Positions 34,455-43,256 are shown, counted from the first letter of the stretch. The stretch: 64,000 nt of DNA from Clostridium fessum (GCF_003024715.1 NZ_PYLO01000007.1:1-64000), one strand, 5' to 3'. The notes: generated by a model not told the origin, from the letters alone. Made by a program: numbers and translations.

Positions 34455-35600
34455 TTAAGTGTCCTTACGGAGAATATCGAGGTATTCGGTATAAGAATAT
34501 ATCTTCGCCTTTCCAGATTTGTCTGTTTGCTTCAAGATTCCATCATTGACCAAAATGGAGACTACCTTTGACACAGTATTATAGGACATGTCAAGAGCTG
34601 TAGAGGTTTTCTGAATATCAATAATAGGATTTGATTCCAAATAGGCAAACACTTTAAGAACGCTGGTACGCTGTCTCTTTGTGAGAGCATCAAATAATTT
34701 TGTGCTTTTATCGTGTAATGCAGTAAGATAATCAATTGTATGAATCGCATCTTCTGCGGAATCTGCAAAAGCCTGAAGGAAAAAAGAAATCCATTGCTCA
34801 TAATCACCAGTACGTCGCACCTGAGTCATACGGTCATAGTACTCAATACGGTTCATCTTGAGGTAATAAGAAATATAGAGTGCGGGAGTAGACAGAATGC
34901 CTTTTTCCATTAGGAAGAGCGTAATGAGAAGTCGTCCAACACGTCCATTACCATCAAGGAAAGGGTGAGTGGTTTCAAATTGATAGTGGATTAATGCGGC
35001 TTGAATCAAAGGGTCAAGAGTATCATCACTATTGATATATTTTTCAAGGTCGGACATGGCTGTTAGCATATCTTCAGGATTTGGCGGAATATATCGAGCG
35101 TTTTTGAGAGTACTTCCCTGACCGCCAATCCAGTTTTGTGAATACCGGAATTCGCCAGGATTCTTTTCCTGTCCTCGCGCGCTTTCCAGAAGAACTGCAT
35201 GAGTTTCTTTAATTAGACGATTGCACAGAGGTAGTGTTTTCAGCCGCTCAAGCGCAAACTCAGTCGCACGGATATAGTTAACAACATCGGAAACATCTCG
35301 ATTGGTGTTGTCTTCAATCAGAGGATTCAAGATATCCTCAAGGGTGCACTGTGTACCTTCAATCTGTGAGGAAAGAAGGGCTTCTTTACGGACATACATG
35401 GAAACAAAAAGTCCCATGTTTGGTATACGGGAGGAAAGCCCTTCAAGTGTTGCTATTTTCTTGTTTGCATCAATAAGTTTCGTGAGAAGCTCACCAGATA
35501 CCTCAATAGGAGGATTTGGTGGAAGCGGAGCTGGCCGAAAGGATTCATACGCCATTTCGCCTGACAGATTACTCACGAGTGTTCCTGCTCGGTTTGTCAT
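34455..35600 (-). CDS. Fic family protein (class II, with winged helix)
   Basis: 381 residues. N-terminal inhibitory helix motif SSQIEG ([ST]xxxE[GN], about residue 77), Fic active-site motif HPFLDGNGRVGR near residue 216, and a C-terminal winged-helix domain (TALDMSYNTVSKVVSILVNDG). Fic enzymes transfer AMP or other phosphate groups to protein Ser/Thr/Tyr; the inhibitory helix keeps them off. Proteins of this layout are often chromosomal regulators rather than toxins. GGAGG-type site precedes the ATG. Base composition is lower in GC than the flanking housekeeping genes. Confidence 0.93.
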   Translation of the reverse strand: MTNRAGTLVSNLSGEMAYESFRPAPLPPNPPIEVSGELLTKLIDANKKIATLEGLSSRIPNMGLFVSMYVRKEALLSSQIEGTQCTLEDILNPLIEDNTNRDVSDVVNYIRATEFALERLKTLPLCNRLIKETHAVLLESARGQEKNPGEFRYSQNWIGGQGSTLKNARYIPPNPEDMLTAMSDLEKYINSDDTLDPLIQAALIHYQFETTHPFLDGNGRVGRLLITLFLMEKGILSTPALYISYYLKMNRIEYYDRMTQVRRTGDYEQWISFFLQAFADSAEDAIHTIDYLTALHDKSTKLFDALTKRQRTSVLKVFAYLESNPIIDIQKTSTALDMSYNTVSKVVSILVNDGILKQTDKSGKAKIYSYTEYLDILRKDT

Positions 35601-35646
35601 AATTGTTTTTTTCCTCCGAAAAATGGAAATTGAAATTTTTGAGGCT

Positions 35647-35675
35647 ATTTTAGCATAGAAATTTCAAGAAATCAA
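35647..35675 (-). promoter_or_regulatory. Fic gene promoter with GAAATTTCAAG boxes
   Basis: On the minus strand TTGATT (35670-35675) and TAAAAT (35647-35652) are 17 bases apart. The box GAAATTTCAAG lies between them (35658-35668) and recurs exactly at 35753-35763; GAAATTTCA is also at 35701-35709. These may be sites for the protein's own winged helix. Confidence 0.55.
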
Positions 35676-35957
35676 CTTATTGTGAAAATAAAGAACGGAA
35701 GAAATTTCAGAAAAACGGCTTTTTGTGAAATTACTCAAGCAAAATTACCTTGGAAATTTCAAGTTTAGGACAATAAGCGGGAATCCTCGGCAATTTAATT
35801 ACCGAGATGAAAGCGCAGGAGTGTGCATATCTGCACAATGCAAATAGTATAATAATTCTCATCCTTTGATGGTAATGCCGTAACCGGCATACAATAAAAA
35901 CGAAAATATGTTCGAATAATAATTGCGTATTACACTTCAATATGATATACTATATGT

Positions 35958-36368
35958 ATGAAAGGAAATCTGATACATTATAGAACTTGCGTGTGTAATA
36001 TTAACTACCATATGGTATGGTCGGTGAAATACAGACGGAAGATATTAACCCCAGAAGTTGAGAAATACTTACAGGAACTCGTGCAGCAGATAGCTGACGA
36101 TAAAGGTTTTACCGTTCATTTATTTGAATGTGGTGAAGGTGATCATGTTCACTGTTTTGTATCAGCTCCACCAAAGCTGTCAATAACAGCCATTATCAAG
36201 TATCTGAAGGGGATCACAGGCAGGAAATTATTCGAACGTTTTCCGGAAATAAGAAACCAGTTGTGGAAGGGAGAACTGTGGAACCATTCCTATTATGTGG
36301 AAACGATCGGATCCGTATCTGAGGAAAATATTCGTCGTTATATTGAACATCAGAGCGAGTCGTATTAA
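35958..36368 (+). CDS. tnpA: IS200/IS605 transposase TnpA (Y1 HUH)
   Basis: 136 residues. The HUH motif is GDHVHCFVSAPP and the catalytic tyrosine lies in NHSYYVETIGSVSEENIRRYI. It cuts and rejoins single-stranded element ends. The length is normal, with no frameshift, so the element may still be mobile. The start codon has GAAAGG-like weak upstream pairing only. Confidence 0.95.
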   Translation: MKGNLIHYRTCVCNINYHMVWSVKYRRKILTPEVEKYLQELVQQIADDKGFTVHLFECGEGDHVHCFVSAPPKLSITAIIKYLKGITGRKLFERFPEIRNQLWKGELWNHSYYVETIGSVSEENIRRYIEHQSESY

Positions 36369-36422
36369 TTCAATGTGAATTGTAAATATTCATATGCGTG
36401 GCTGTTTGAAGGGGGAAGGGGA

Positions 36423-37679
36423 ATGCTGTTGTCGCACAGAACATCGGTTAATATCCGGCCGGAATATTCTAATATGATAGGGCATATGTGTTACGCTGCT
36501 TCCAAGCTCTGGAATGTCTGCAACTATGAACGCCGTCGATATAAAGAATTGGGGATGGAGAAGTATCCTGACTGGTATTATCAGAAGAAAGCGCATAAAG
36601 GAGATCTGTGGTATAGACAGCTTCCGTCCCAGACAGCGCAGGAGACCTGCAAGCAGCTGGATAAAGCCTGGAAATCATTTTATGCTCTTAAAAAGACCGG
36701 CGGGATCAAAGCGCCAAATCCTCCGCAATTTAAACAGGACAATATACCGATCACTTACATGCAGATGGGAATTCGGCATGAGAAGGGTTCCGGCCAATTA
36801 CGGCTGTCTCTGTCAAAGGATCTGAAAAGCTACATGGAAGAAACTTACGGGATTCATGAAAAATTTCTATATCTTGAAAATAAGATTTTCAGGAACATGG
36901 ATCACATAAAGCAGCTGCGGATCTATCCACCGGAAGATGGAAAATGTGACCTTATCGTTATCTATGAGGTCAAAGAACCAGAACCGCTTTCCCTGAATGG
37001 CCATTATTTATCAATGGATCTTGGAATTCATAATCTGATGACCTGTTATGATTCCGGAAATGGAAGGAGTTTTATTCTAGGAAGAAAATATCTTTCGCTG
37101 GAAAGATACTTTCACAAAGAAATCAGCAGGGTTCAATCAATATGGTATGCACAGCAGGTGGAAAACGGCATAAAATATCCCCGATCATCGAAACATATCA
37201 AGAGGCTTTATCGGAAAAAACAGAACGCAGTAAAGGATTACCTTCATAAGGTGACCAGATGGCTTGCAGAATACTGTAAAAAAGAAAGGATAAGCTGTGT
37301 AATCATAGGAGATATCCGAAATATCCGTAAAGGAAAAGATATAGGGCACAAGACAAACCAGAAGTTTCACGGACTGCCGTATAATAAACTTTATATCATG
37401 TTGGAATATAAACTAAAACTGTATGGAATATCACTGACAAAACGGGAAGAAAGCTATACCAGCCAGTGCAGCCCGTTTTCACCAGAAATATCAAAAAGAT
37501 ATGCAGAAGCATCAAACAGAAAAGAGCGGGGCATGTATATAACGGATGGAGTAAGATATAATGCGGATGCAGTAGGAGCATTTAATATCCTGCGTAAATA
37601 TCTTTCCGTATCCGGAAAACAGAAAGAACTGTCCGTAACCGGACTAAAGAATCCAGAAATAATAAAAGTAGCTGTATAG
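36423..37679 (+). CDS. tnpB: TnpB RNA-guided nuclease, zinc-ribbon-less variant
   Basis: 418 residues. N-terminal TnpB domain (MLLSHRTSVNIRPEYSNMIG, YAASKLWNVCNYERRRYK). RuvC motifs: Asp in YLSMDLGIHNL, IIGDIRNIRKG where most TnpB proteins have a Glu-Asp/Asn pair, and Asp in RYNADAVGAFNILRKY. The usual four-cysteine zinc ribbon is replaced by YTSQCSPFSPEIS ... RKERGMY, with one cysteine left. This variant is known from related clostridial elements. GGGGGAAGGGG before ATG 36423 supports that start over a GTG at 36375. TnpB cuts empty donor sites using an omega-RNA. Confidence 0.9.
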   Translation: MLLSHRTSVNIRPEYSNMIGHMCYAASKLWNVCNYERRRYKELGMEKYPDWYYQKKAHKGDLWYRQLPSQTAQETCKQLDKAWKSFYALKKTGGIKAPNPPQFKQDNIPITYMQMGIRHEKGSGQLRLSLSKDLKSYMEETYGIHEKFLYLENKIFRNMDHIKQLRIYPPEDGKCDLIVIYEVKEPEPLSLNGHYLSMDLGIHNLMTCYDSGNGRSFILGRKYLSLERYFHKEISRVQSIWYAQQVENGIKYPRSSKHIKRLYRKKQNAVKDYLHKVTRWLAEYCKKERISCVIIGDIRNIRKGKDIGHKTNQKFHGLPYNKLYIMLEYKLKLYGISLTKREESYTSQCSPFSPEISKRYAEASNRKERGMYITDGVRYNADAVGAFNILRKYLSVSGKQKELSVTGLKNPEIIKVAV

Positions 37680-37780
37680 CCGAAAGGTAAGCAGTAGTGG
37701 TGTCATGGACGCACCCTGAAAAAAGGCGGTATCCCGCCAGATTTCAGATGCTCTGGTAACTTAGTTACCGAGTAGTTCAC
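37560..37780 (+). ncRNA. Predicted omega-RNA (TnpB guide RNA)
   Basis: In IS605 elements the guide RNA overlaps the tnpB 3' end and ends at the element boundary. The 3' part here holds GGCGGTATCCCGCC and GGTAACTTAGTTACC hairpins. The guide would be the flanking bases from 37781 onward (AATTTTATATTTTGATTTTG). The 5' limit is a guess. Confidence 0.5.
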
Positions 37781-37804
37781 AATTTTATATTTTGATTTTG
37801 CCTT

Positions 37805-37840
37805 GACCCGGACGGATTGCCGCTGGAGCTGCACGAATAA
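37805..37840 (+). pseudogene. 3' stub of a glyoxalase/VOC-family gene
   Basis: The frame DPDGLPLELHE followed by TAA is the typical C-terminus of VOC (glyoxalase/bleomycin-resistance) proteins, whose last Glu is a metal ligand. The rest of the gene is absent: upstream in this frame there is a stop, then the IS element end. No matching 5' part is seen on the other side of the IS. Confidence 0.45.
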
Positions 37841-37989
37841 TTATGGGAGAGAAAAGAGCATATAAAGTCAGAAAGCCCGGTGGAGACCGGAAGAAGCTGA
37901 AGCCGGAGCAGGAAGGTCTGAAAGTCGGGATACGGCTTATGGTGGAAGTGTATAGTTTATGACGGAAATAAAATGAACTCCTGGAGTGC

Positions 37990-38027
37990 AAAAAAAGCCC
38001 TCGCTGTGTGTGATACACAGTGGGGGC
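37990..38027 (-). terminator. Terminator of the PucR-type regulator gene
   Basis: On the minus strand GCCCCCACTGTGT pairs with ACACAGCGAGGGC (two mismatches or wobbles), followed by seven T residues. Confidence 0.85.
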
Positions 38028-38098
38028 GTTGGTCAGATTCTTTGCATGGTATTTCATTCTTTAAGAAACGCTGCATGGTAAAGAAAAAGTGATTCAAA

Positions 38099-38123
38099 GT
38101 TAATGGGGGCAGAACCCATTAAC
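38099..38123. repeat. TTAATGGGG palindrome, left copy
   Basis: GTTAATGGGGGCAGAACCCATTAAC, a 25-base palindrome with one mismatch. It overlaps the last seven codons of the minus-strand PucR gene. Its partner is at 42496. Confidence 0.8.
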
Positions 38124-39653
38124 ACCAAGAATGAGGCAGCTAAGCCATATTTTATACAAATCCTCGCCTTCGGTAAGCTTTAACCCCGTAATTTCAATGA
38201 TTTTTTGGATTCTGTAATTCATAGTGTTCCTGTGAATGTGAAGATGATTTGCTGCAGTTATTACATTGCGGAAGAAGAGGTAGGTTTGTAATGTATCTAA
38301 ATAATCGGTTCCGAATTCTTGATCATAGGCCTGTAATCTGAGTATTTCTGGAAGGCAGAAATAGTTCGGCTGACTATATTTTTTCAAAGTGGAAACCAGG
38401 TAAGGCATATTGTATTCCTGAAATCGATAGATATTCTGCCTTGGATTCTGTTTCATTCCAATTCGTAGAATCTCTAAGGATTGTTCTACAGATGCACTAA
38501 ATTCAATGATATTTGAAAAATGGTGACTGCAACCAGCGGCCAGATGATAAGTTTGAAAGAAGTTATCCAAGTTATTGGCAACTGATTCCAGATCTTTGGT
38601 TTCAAGAAGCAGATATAAGATATTGCCGATACAGACTGCTTTATAGGTTGGATAAATCATACCAAGATGATTTTTGTAAGCAGTGATGGAACGTTCTTGA
38701 TTGTCCGATTGGTACGCATCCCGGAAGCCAATAGCCATGGTATAGAAGTGTTCTCCCGGAATCCAGCCAAATCCTTTTGCCCGTAAATTAAATTCTTCCT
38801 GATTGCGGATGCGTCCGGAAATAAGTTCAAATAGAAGATTTTCACGATAACTGAGTGCAAAGCCTATTTTATTTCGCTCTAATTCTAACGATAGGACGTT
38901 TGCTAAAATATCTAGTATTTGACAATCGCCGTCTTCAAAGGGACGTTTCTGTGGAATCACTACGATCCAGCCAAAATATCGGTGTTCAATAACAATTTTT
39001 ACAATCAGACGTTCTTTCTTCTTCTGGTAATTAGAATGTTCAATAAAGGCATGTTCGGTTTGTTCGATACTGGGCAGAAGAGTTTTATAGTCGTATTTTT
39101 CGAATAGATCGGAGGTTACAAAATTGTGTTTGATGATGCATTGAATCAGTTCGTCATCAACTTTCTTTAGTTCTTTCAGATCAGACCAGTGAAGAACACG
39201 GGTGGATGTATCCGATAAAAATAAGGGGTTTTTGAGAAGTTCTGCACCTGTAGATAGGATGGTATTCACATCTTTACGGTTTATCAGGCATTGGCTGAGT
39301 TTGTAATGAGCTTCTTCAATTCGTCGCTCTACTTTTAGTATATGCTGCAGCTGGAATGTAAGCTCAGTTTGAACGGTAGGTTCAGCCAGCATAACATAGT
39401 TTTCGATCCAATCAGGGATTTCTGTGTCATCTGTGCCGTTCGGCAAAATGATCCAAAGTATATTTTGGTTGTCTTTGGGGATTTGAAGGCAATCATCAGA
39501 ATGAATAATATATGCGGTAGCTTCTGTAAATGTTTCTCTTACAGGGAGGTTGTTTTGAACGTGAAAAATTGGGGAATCTGGATAGAGGATGCTTTCTTTT
39601 TTTAAAGCGTGATAAGCAGAAAGCTTTTGCATGAATGATAGGAATGATAGCAT
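38100..39653 (-). CDS. PucR-family transcriptional regulator
   Basis: 517 residues. N-terminal sensor region, a GGDEF-like middle (about 280-410), and the C-terminal PucR/CdaR helix-turn-helix (TYLFFRNVITAANHLHIHRNTMNYRIQKI). Such proteins activate catabolic genes for purines, ureides, sugar acids or amino acids. It is divergent from the amidohydrolase and symporter genes and is their likely regulator. AAAGGAG precedes the ATG. Codon use is more A/T-rich than in the housekeeping genes. The last residues (VNGFCPH) are encoded by the flanking palindrome. Confidence 0.88.
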   Translation of the reverse strand: MLSFLSFMQKLSAYHALKKESILYPDSPIFHVQNNLPVRETFTEATAYIIHSDDCLQIPKDNQNILWIILPNGTDDTEIPDWIENYVMLAEPTVQTELTFQLQHILKVERRIEEAHYKLSQCLINRKDVNTILSTGAELLKNPLFLSDTSTRVLHWSDLKELKKVDDELIQCIIKHNFVTSDLFEKYDYKTLLPSIEQTEHAFIEHSNYQKKKERLIVKIVIEHRYFGWIVVIPQKRPFEDGDCQILDILANVLSLELERNKIGFALSYRENLLFELISGRIRNQEEFNLRAKGFGWIPGEHFYTMAIGFRDAYQSDNQERSITAYKNHLGMIYPTYKAVCIGNILYLLLETKDLESVANNLDNFFQTYHLAAGCSHHFSNIIEFSASVEQSLEILRIGMKQNPRQNIYRFQEYNMPYLVSTLKKYSQPNYFCLPEILRLQAYDQEFGTDYLDTLQTYLFFRNVITAANHLHIHRNTMNYRIQKIIEITGLKLTEGEDLYKIWLSCLILGVNGFCPH

Positions 39654-39857
39654 AAGGGACTCCTTTCTACTTGTGCATTCTGCACAAGATGTTTTTTTGA
39701 TATTGTATCAGATATACGAAGTAATCAGTTTATATTTTTTTTATAATCTGTTCATCAAAATAATTATTCTTAATCCTCATTTTATTACATTATTTTGATT
39801 TTAGCTACGGATATTTATATTCAACATTGATTGAAAAATCAGGAAGGAGTTGGAAGT
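39654..39857. promoter_or_regulatory. Divergent control region of the PucR cassette
   Basis: A 204-base very A/T-rich spacer between divergent genes. TTGTGCATTCTGCACAAG at 39671-39688 is a near-perfect palindrome (CTTGTGCA-TTC-TGCACAAG) and is a good candidate binding site for the PucR-type regulator. Confidence 0.55.
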
Positions 39858-41045
39858 ATGGAAGAATTCTATTTGGTTAATGGTAAAATTCTGGATGTAA
39901 GAACAGGAAAATTTATCAAGGCAGATTTAAAAATTACTGGTAAGCAAATTGCATCAGTTCAGGAAAAGGCGCCGACTGAAGCAAAGAAGGTGGACTGCAG
40001 TGGAAAATATCTGATTCCAGGTATTATGGATGCTCATGTGCATCTTGTATGGGAAGGAACAGCCAAGGACCCCATGTATGAGACTGTACGGGACGGAAAC
40101 TATTTAAATTTTGCCAAAGGTGTTTCTTCGGCGGAAAAATCCTTAAAGAACGGGGTAACGACTGTACGCGATTTGGGCTGTAATGATGATTGCTCGATTC
40201 CTCTGGCAAGAGCTGTGAATATTGGACTGATTAAAGGAAGTCATATTGTTCCGGCGGGAAGTGCAATTCAAGGTTCCTATGGACATTGTCCGATGATTGG
40301 CTATATTGCGAATACAAAGGAGCAGTTGATTGATAAAATTAAACGTTTGAAAGGTTATAATATCGAGATGAGCATTCCACCCCTTCATTGGATTAAGATC
40401 ATGGCGAGTGGAGGCGCAGCTGGATTGGAAGATGTAGGTCCATGTATGTATTCACCGGATGAGTTGAAGGCGATTACATATGAAGCACACCGTCTAAATA
40501 TGAAGGTCGCAGCACATGCACTTTCACGAGATGCTATTTCAAAATGTATTGATGCCGGAATTGATACAATTGAGCACGGAGGTGCATTAGATGAAGAACT
40601 TCTTCATAAGATGAAAGAAAATGGGCAGGTGTGGGTTCCGACTCTGCAGGTATATAAAGAACTGGCTCGAGGAAAAGGAATGATCGCAGATGTTATCGTA
40701 GAGAAGGCATCAGCTGTTGAGGAAAATCAAAAAAAGGCTTTTTCAGCAGCCATGAAAATCGGTACGAAGATTGTTGCGGGAAGTGATGCAGGTTCTCCGA
40801 ATTTCGGCCCGCACCCATCCATATTTAAAGAATTAGTTGCAATGCAGGAAAATGGAATGTCAGCTGCTCAGGTGATTCGCTGTGCAACTTTGGCTGCTGC
40901 GGAGGAACTTGGGGTGAAAGACAGAGGTGTTTTAGAAGAAGGAAAAATTGCAGACATTGTAGTTCTGGATGCCAATCCATTGGTAGATTTACATGCGTTT
41001 ACAGAACATTTATCGGCGGTATATAAAGAAGGTCTTTTAGTATAG
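39858..41045 (+). CDS. Amidohydrolase family protein (imidazolonepropionase/Xaa-Pro dipeptidase-like)
   Basis: 395 residues. Metal-binding set of the superfamily: DAHVHL, bridging Lys in IKIMASGGAAG, His in VAAHAL, His in TIEHGG, and Asp in VAGSDAG. The closest clan is the amidohydrolases that cleave N-acylated or C-terminal dipeptides and cyclic ureides; the substrate is not deducible. AAGGAG ten bases upstream of ATG 39858 fixes the start. It is followed after 39 bases by a sodium symporter that probably imports its substrate. Confidence 0.88.
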   Translation: MEEFYLVNGKILDVRTGKFIKADLKITGKQIASVQEKAPTEAKKVDCSGKYLIPGIMDAHVHLVWEGTAKDPMYETVRDGNYLNFAKGVSSAEKSLKNGVTTVRDLGCNDDCSIPLARAVNIGLIKGSHIVPAGSAIQGSYGHCPMIGYIANTKEQLIDKIKRLKGYNIEMSIPPLHWIKIMASGGAAGLEDVGPCMYSPDELKAITYEAHRLNMKVAAHALSRDAISKCIDAGIDTIEHGGALDEELLHKMKENGQVWVPTLQVYKELARGKGMIADVIVEKASAVEENQKKAFSAAMKIGTKIVAGSDAGSPNFGPHPSIFKELVAMQENGMSAAQVIRCATLAAAEELGVKDRGVLEEGKIADIVVLDANPLVDLHAFTEHLSAVYKEGLLV

Positions 41046-41084
41046 AATATGGAAAATGATATTGACATTAAAGGAGGATACATT

Positions 41085-42494
41085 ATGCATGAATTAATTG
41101 CTCAGCCTAAAATGCTTCTGGTTGTTATTGTTTATTTAATTGCTCTGGTTGGAACGGGAGCTTATTTCGCAAAGAAAGCAGCTGTAAAAAAAGAAGGAAA
41201 AGAAGATTTTTTCTTAGCAGGAAGAGGCCTTGGAAAGATTGTAGCAGTTGGTACGATTTTGGCTACCTATACGGGTGGCGGTACAGTAACCGGTGGTGGA
41301 AACAGCCTAGCTTTTAATTATGGATTGTGGAGTGGTTTGTTTTTTACGATTTGCCCGGTTATCAGTATGAGTGTTTTATGTTATCTGACTCCTAAAATCC
41401 GGGAAAGCAACTGTTACACGGTATCACAGCTTCTTGAAACGAAATATGGTTCTAAAGCTAGAACAATATCAGCGGTTATCATAGCACTTGCGATGGTTTC
41501 TATCGTTTCTTATCAGTATCGAGGTCTTGGATTTATTTTAAACGCTACAACTGGTATTCCAACTACTTATTGTACAATAATCTGTTGTGCACTTGTTATT
41601 GTACTAGCCCTTTCTGGTGGATTGAAGACAGTTGCTACGACAGATGCAATGTCCGCATTTTTGATGGTAGGTGGCCTTGCAATTGGCTTACCGGTTCTGA
41701 TTAGTACAGTAGGTGGCTGGGATTGGGTTATTTCTTCTGCACAGGCCAACGATCCGGAAAGCCTTACGTTCTTCGGCGGTCAGACGCTTCTTAAATGGGT
41801 TGGCGGATATCTTCCGCTGATTCTTCTGACTTGTTCCGATCAGAACTATTATCAGAGAATTGTTGCAGCGAAGGATGTAAAAACAGCTCGTGTTGGTCTG
41901 ATGGGTACTATGCTTGCTTGCTTTGTTATTATGCCGGTTGTTGCATGCTATGCATTCATTTCACGTCAGTATTTTGGAACCAGTATTGCAGCAGGGCAGG
42001 CATTGATCGGTGCAGCAACGCTTCTTCCTACGATTATAGGTGGTATTGTACTTTCTGCAGCAGCAGCATTTACTATTACCACAGGTGATTCATACCTATT
42101 GTCTGCAGCAGCTAACTTCTGTATTGATTTATATAGCAAAATCAATCCGAATGCAACAGAGAAAGAAGAGCTTAAAGTCAGCCGTGCGTTCATTTTGATT
42201 GCAGGTGTTGTCGCTTATATTATTCTGACTTTCTTCCCATCGATTCTTGCAATTCAGTATTGGTCCTATACTATTTATGGAGCAGGAATTACACCGGCAG
42301 TTGTTGGAGCACTTGTATGGAAAAAAGCTACAAAAGCGGGAGGCATTTCATCTATGATTATTGGATGTGGATTAAGTATTATCTGGGAGGCAACCGGTTC
42401 TCCATTTGGATTACAGACAATTTTTGTTGCATTCCCGATTGCTTTGATTACATTAATTGCGGTATCCTTAGCTACACAGCCAAAAAGTGAATGA
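41085..42494 (+). CDS. Sodium:solute symporter (SSS family)
   Basis: 469 residues with about 13 membrane helices. SSS-family markers: FFLAGRGLGKIVAVGTILAT, GGGTVTGGGNSLAFNYG and YQYRGLGFILNATTGIP. It uses the sodium gradient to import a solute, by context the amidohydrolase substrate. AAGGAGG is seven bases from ATG 41085. Confidence 0.92.
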   Translation: MHELIAQPKMLLVVIVYLIALVGTGAYFAKKAAVKKEGKEDFFLAGRGLGKIVAVGTILATYTGGGTVTGGGNSLAFNYGLWSGLFFTICPVISMSVLCYLTPKIRESNCYTVSQLLETKYGSKARTISAVIIALAMVSIVSYQYRGLGFILNATTGIPTTYCTIICCALVIVLALSGGLKTVATTDAMSAFLMVGGLAIGLPVLISTVGGWDWVISSAQANDPESLTFFGGQTLLKWVGGYLPLILLTCSDQNYYQRIVAAKDVKTARVGLMGTMLACFVIMPVVACYAFISRQYFGTSIAAGQALIGAATLLPTIIGGIVLSAAAAFTITTGDSYLLSAAANFCIDLYSKINPNATEKEELKVSRAFILIAGVVAYIILTFFPSILAIQYWSYTIYGAGITPAVVGALVWKKATKAGGISSMIIGCGLSIIWEATGSPFGLQTIFVAFPIALITLIAVSLATQPKSE

Positions 42495-42495
42495 A

Positions 42496-42520
42496 GTTAA
42501 TGGGGTCAGACCCCATTAAG
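42496..42520. repeat. TTAATGGGG palindrome, right copy
   Basis: TTAATGGGGTC-A-GACCCCATTAA, perfect 11-base arms, two bases after the symporter stop codon. Same element as at 38099, on the other side of the three-gene cassette. Confidence 0.85.
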
Positions 42521-42921
42521 CGTTCAAGATTTCTTGGAAGAAATACTTCAAAGACAACATCAAGGTATAAGAAAAGCAGGTGAGAGGATCTTAAATGGTT
42601 TGCTCACCTGCTTCCTTTTTTGCGGATGCAATGACCGAATCCGGCAAATCCATCTTTTGAACGGATGGACAATTTAGGACCATATACCTTGCATCATGGG
42701 TTCGGATATGTTACATTTATCATATCAAGCATATATTTTTCTTTGTAAACATTTCAAGTATATCTTACATTCCAATCTAATTATGAATCTGAGAAAATCT
42801 TATGCTTATCCAATTAAGTAACAATTGAAAAGCAGGAGATTTTCGATGGGTTTTGCTCTGACTGTGAGGTGATGGGAGTGTTACAAAGCAGAAGAAATTC
42901 TCCTGACAGAAAGGAGAATTT
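42521..42921. other. Intergenic region after the symporter
   Basis: A terminator lies at 42576-42620. The remaining 300 bases are A/T-rich. I see no gene, known RNA or convincing promoter pair in them, apart from a GAAAGGAG site before the small gene at 42922. Confidence 0.5.
42576..42620 (+). terminator. Terminator after the symporter gene
   Basis: GCAGGTGAG and CTCACCTGC, a perfect nine-base stem over 18 bases, followed by TTCCTTTTTT. Confidence 0.88.
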
Positions 42922-43140
42922 ATGAAAAAAGGAACTTACGCAAGAGCAAGGCGGGATCACAAGGACACGTTATTTCGGATGATATTCAGTATGAGGGAAA
43001 GTCTGCGGAGTTTGTACAATGCAGTGAACCATTCGAATTATGCAGATCCGGCGGAACTGGAGCGCGTGGCGGTTCATCTGCGCGAGGGAAAGACGCTGAC
43101 GGAGTCGCGAAAGCTGGCAGCGGCGGAAGTCGGGCAGTAG
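42922..43140 (+). pseudogene. Rpn (PD-(D/E)XK) nuclease remnant, internally deleted
   Basis: 72 residues. The first 50 (DHKDTLFRMIF ... SLRSLYNAVNHSNYADPAEL) match the conserved N-terminus of Rpn-family recombination-promoting nucleases, normally about 300 residues. The next catalytic strands are missing, and the frame runs straight into a C-terminal-like stretch (HLREGKTLTESRKLA). It is a shortened copy, either a relic or a small derived protein. AAAGGAG is well placed, so it may still be translated. Confidence 0.6.
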
Positions 43141-43256
43141 GAATTAAACTTGGTGCGAAAAAATAAAAAGTTTATCAGCGAAAGCGCAGAAATGAAAATG
43201 AGCACCCTGGAAACGAAAGACTCAAAAATCGGCATATGACTCAAACTTAAAATTTG

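Larger units (their letters stand above)
35765..37780 (+). mobile_element. IS200/IS605-family insertion sequence with tnpA and tnpB
   Basis: A complete two-gene element of about 2.0 kb. The left end contains the hairpin CTCGG ... CCGAG (35786-35806). The right end contains GGTAAC TTA GTTACC followed by GAGTAGTTCAC, a typical right-end cleavage context. As expected for the family there are no terminal inverted repeats or target duplication. The right boundary at 37780 is estimated from the hairpin-to-cleavage distance; the left boundary is uncertain by about ten bases. Confidence 0.85.
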
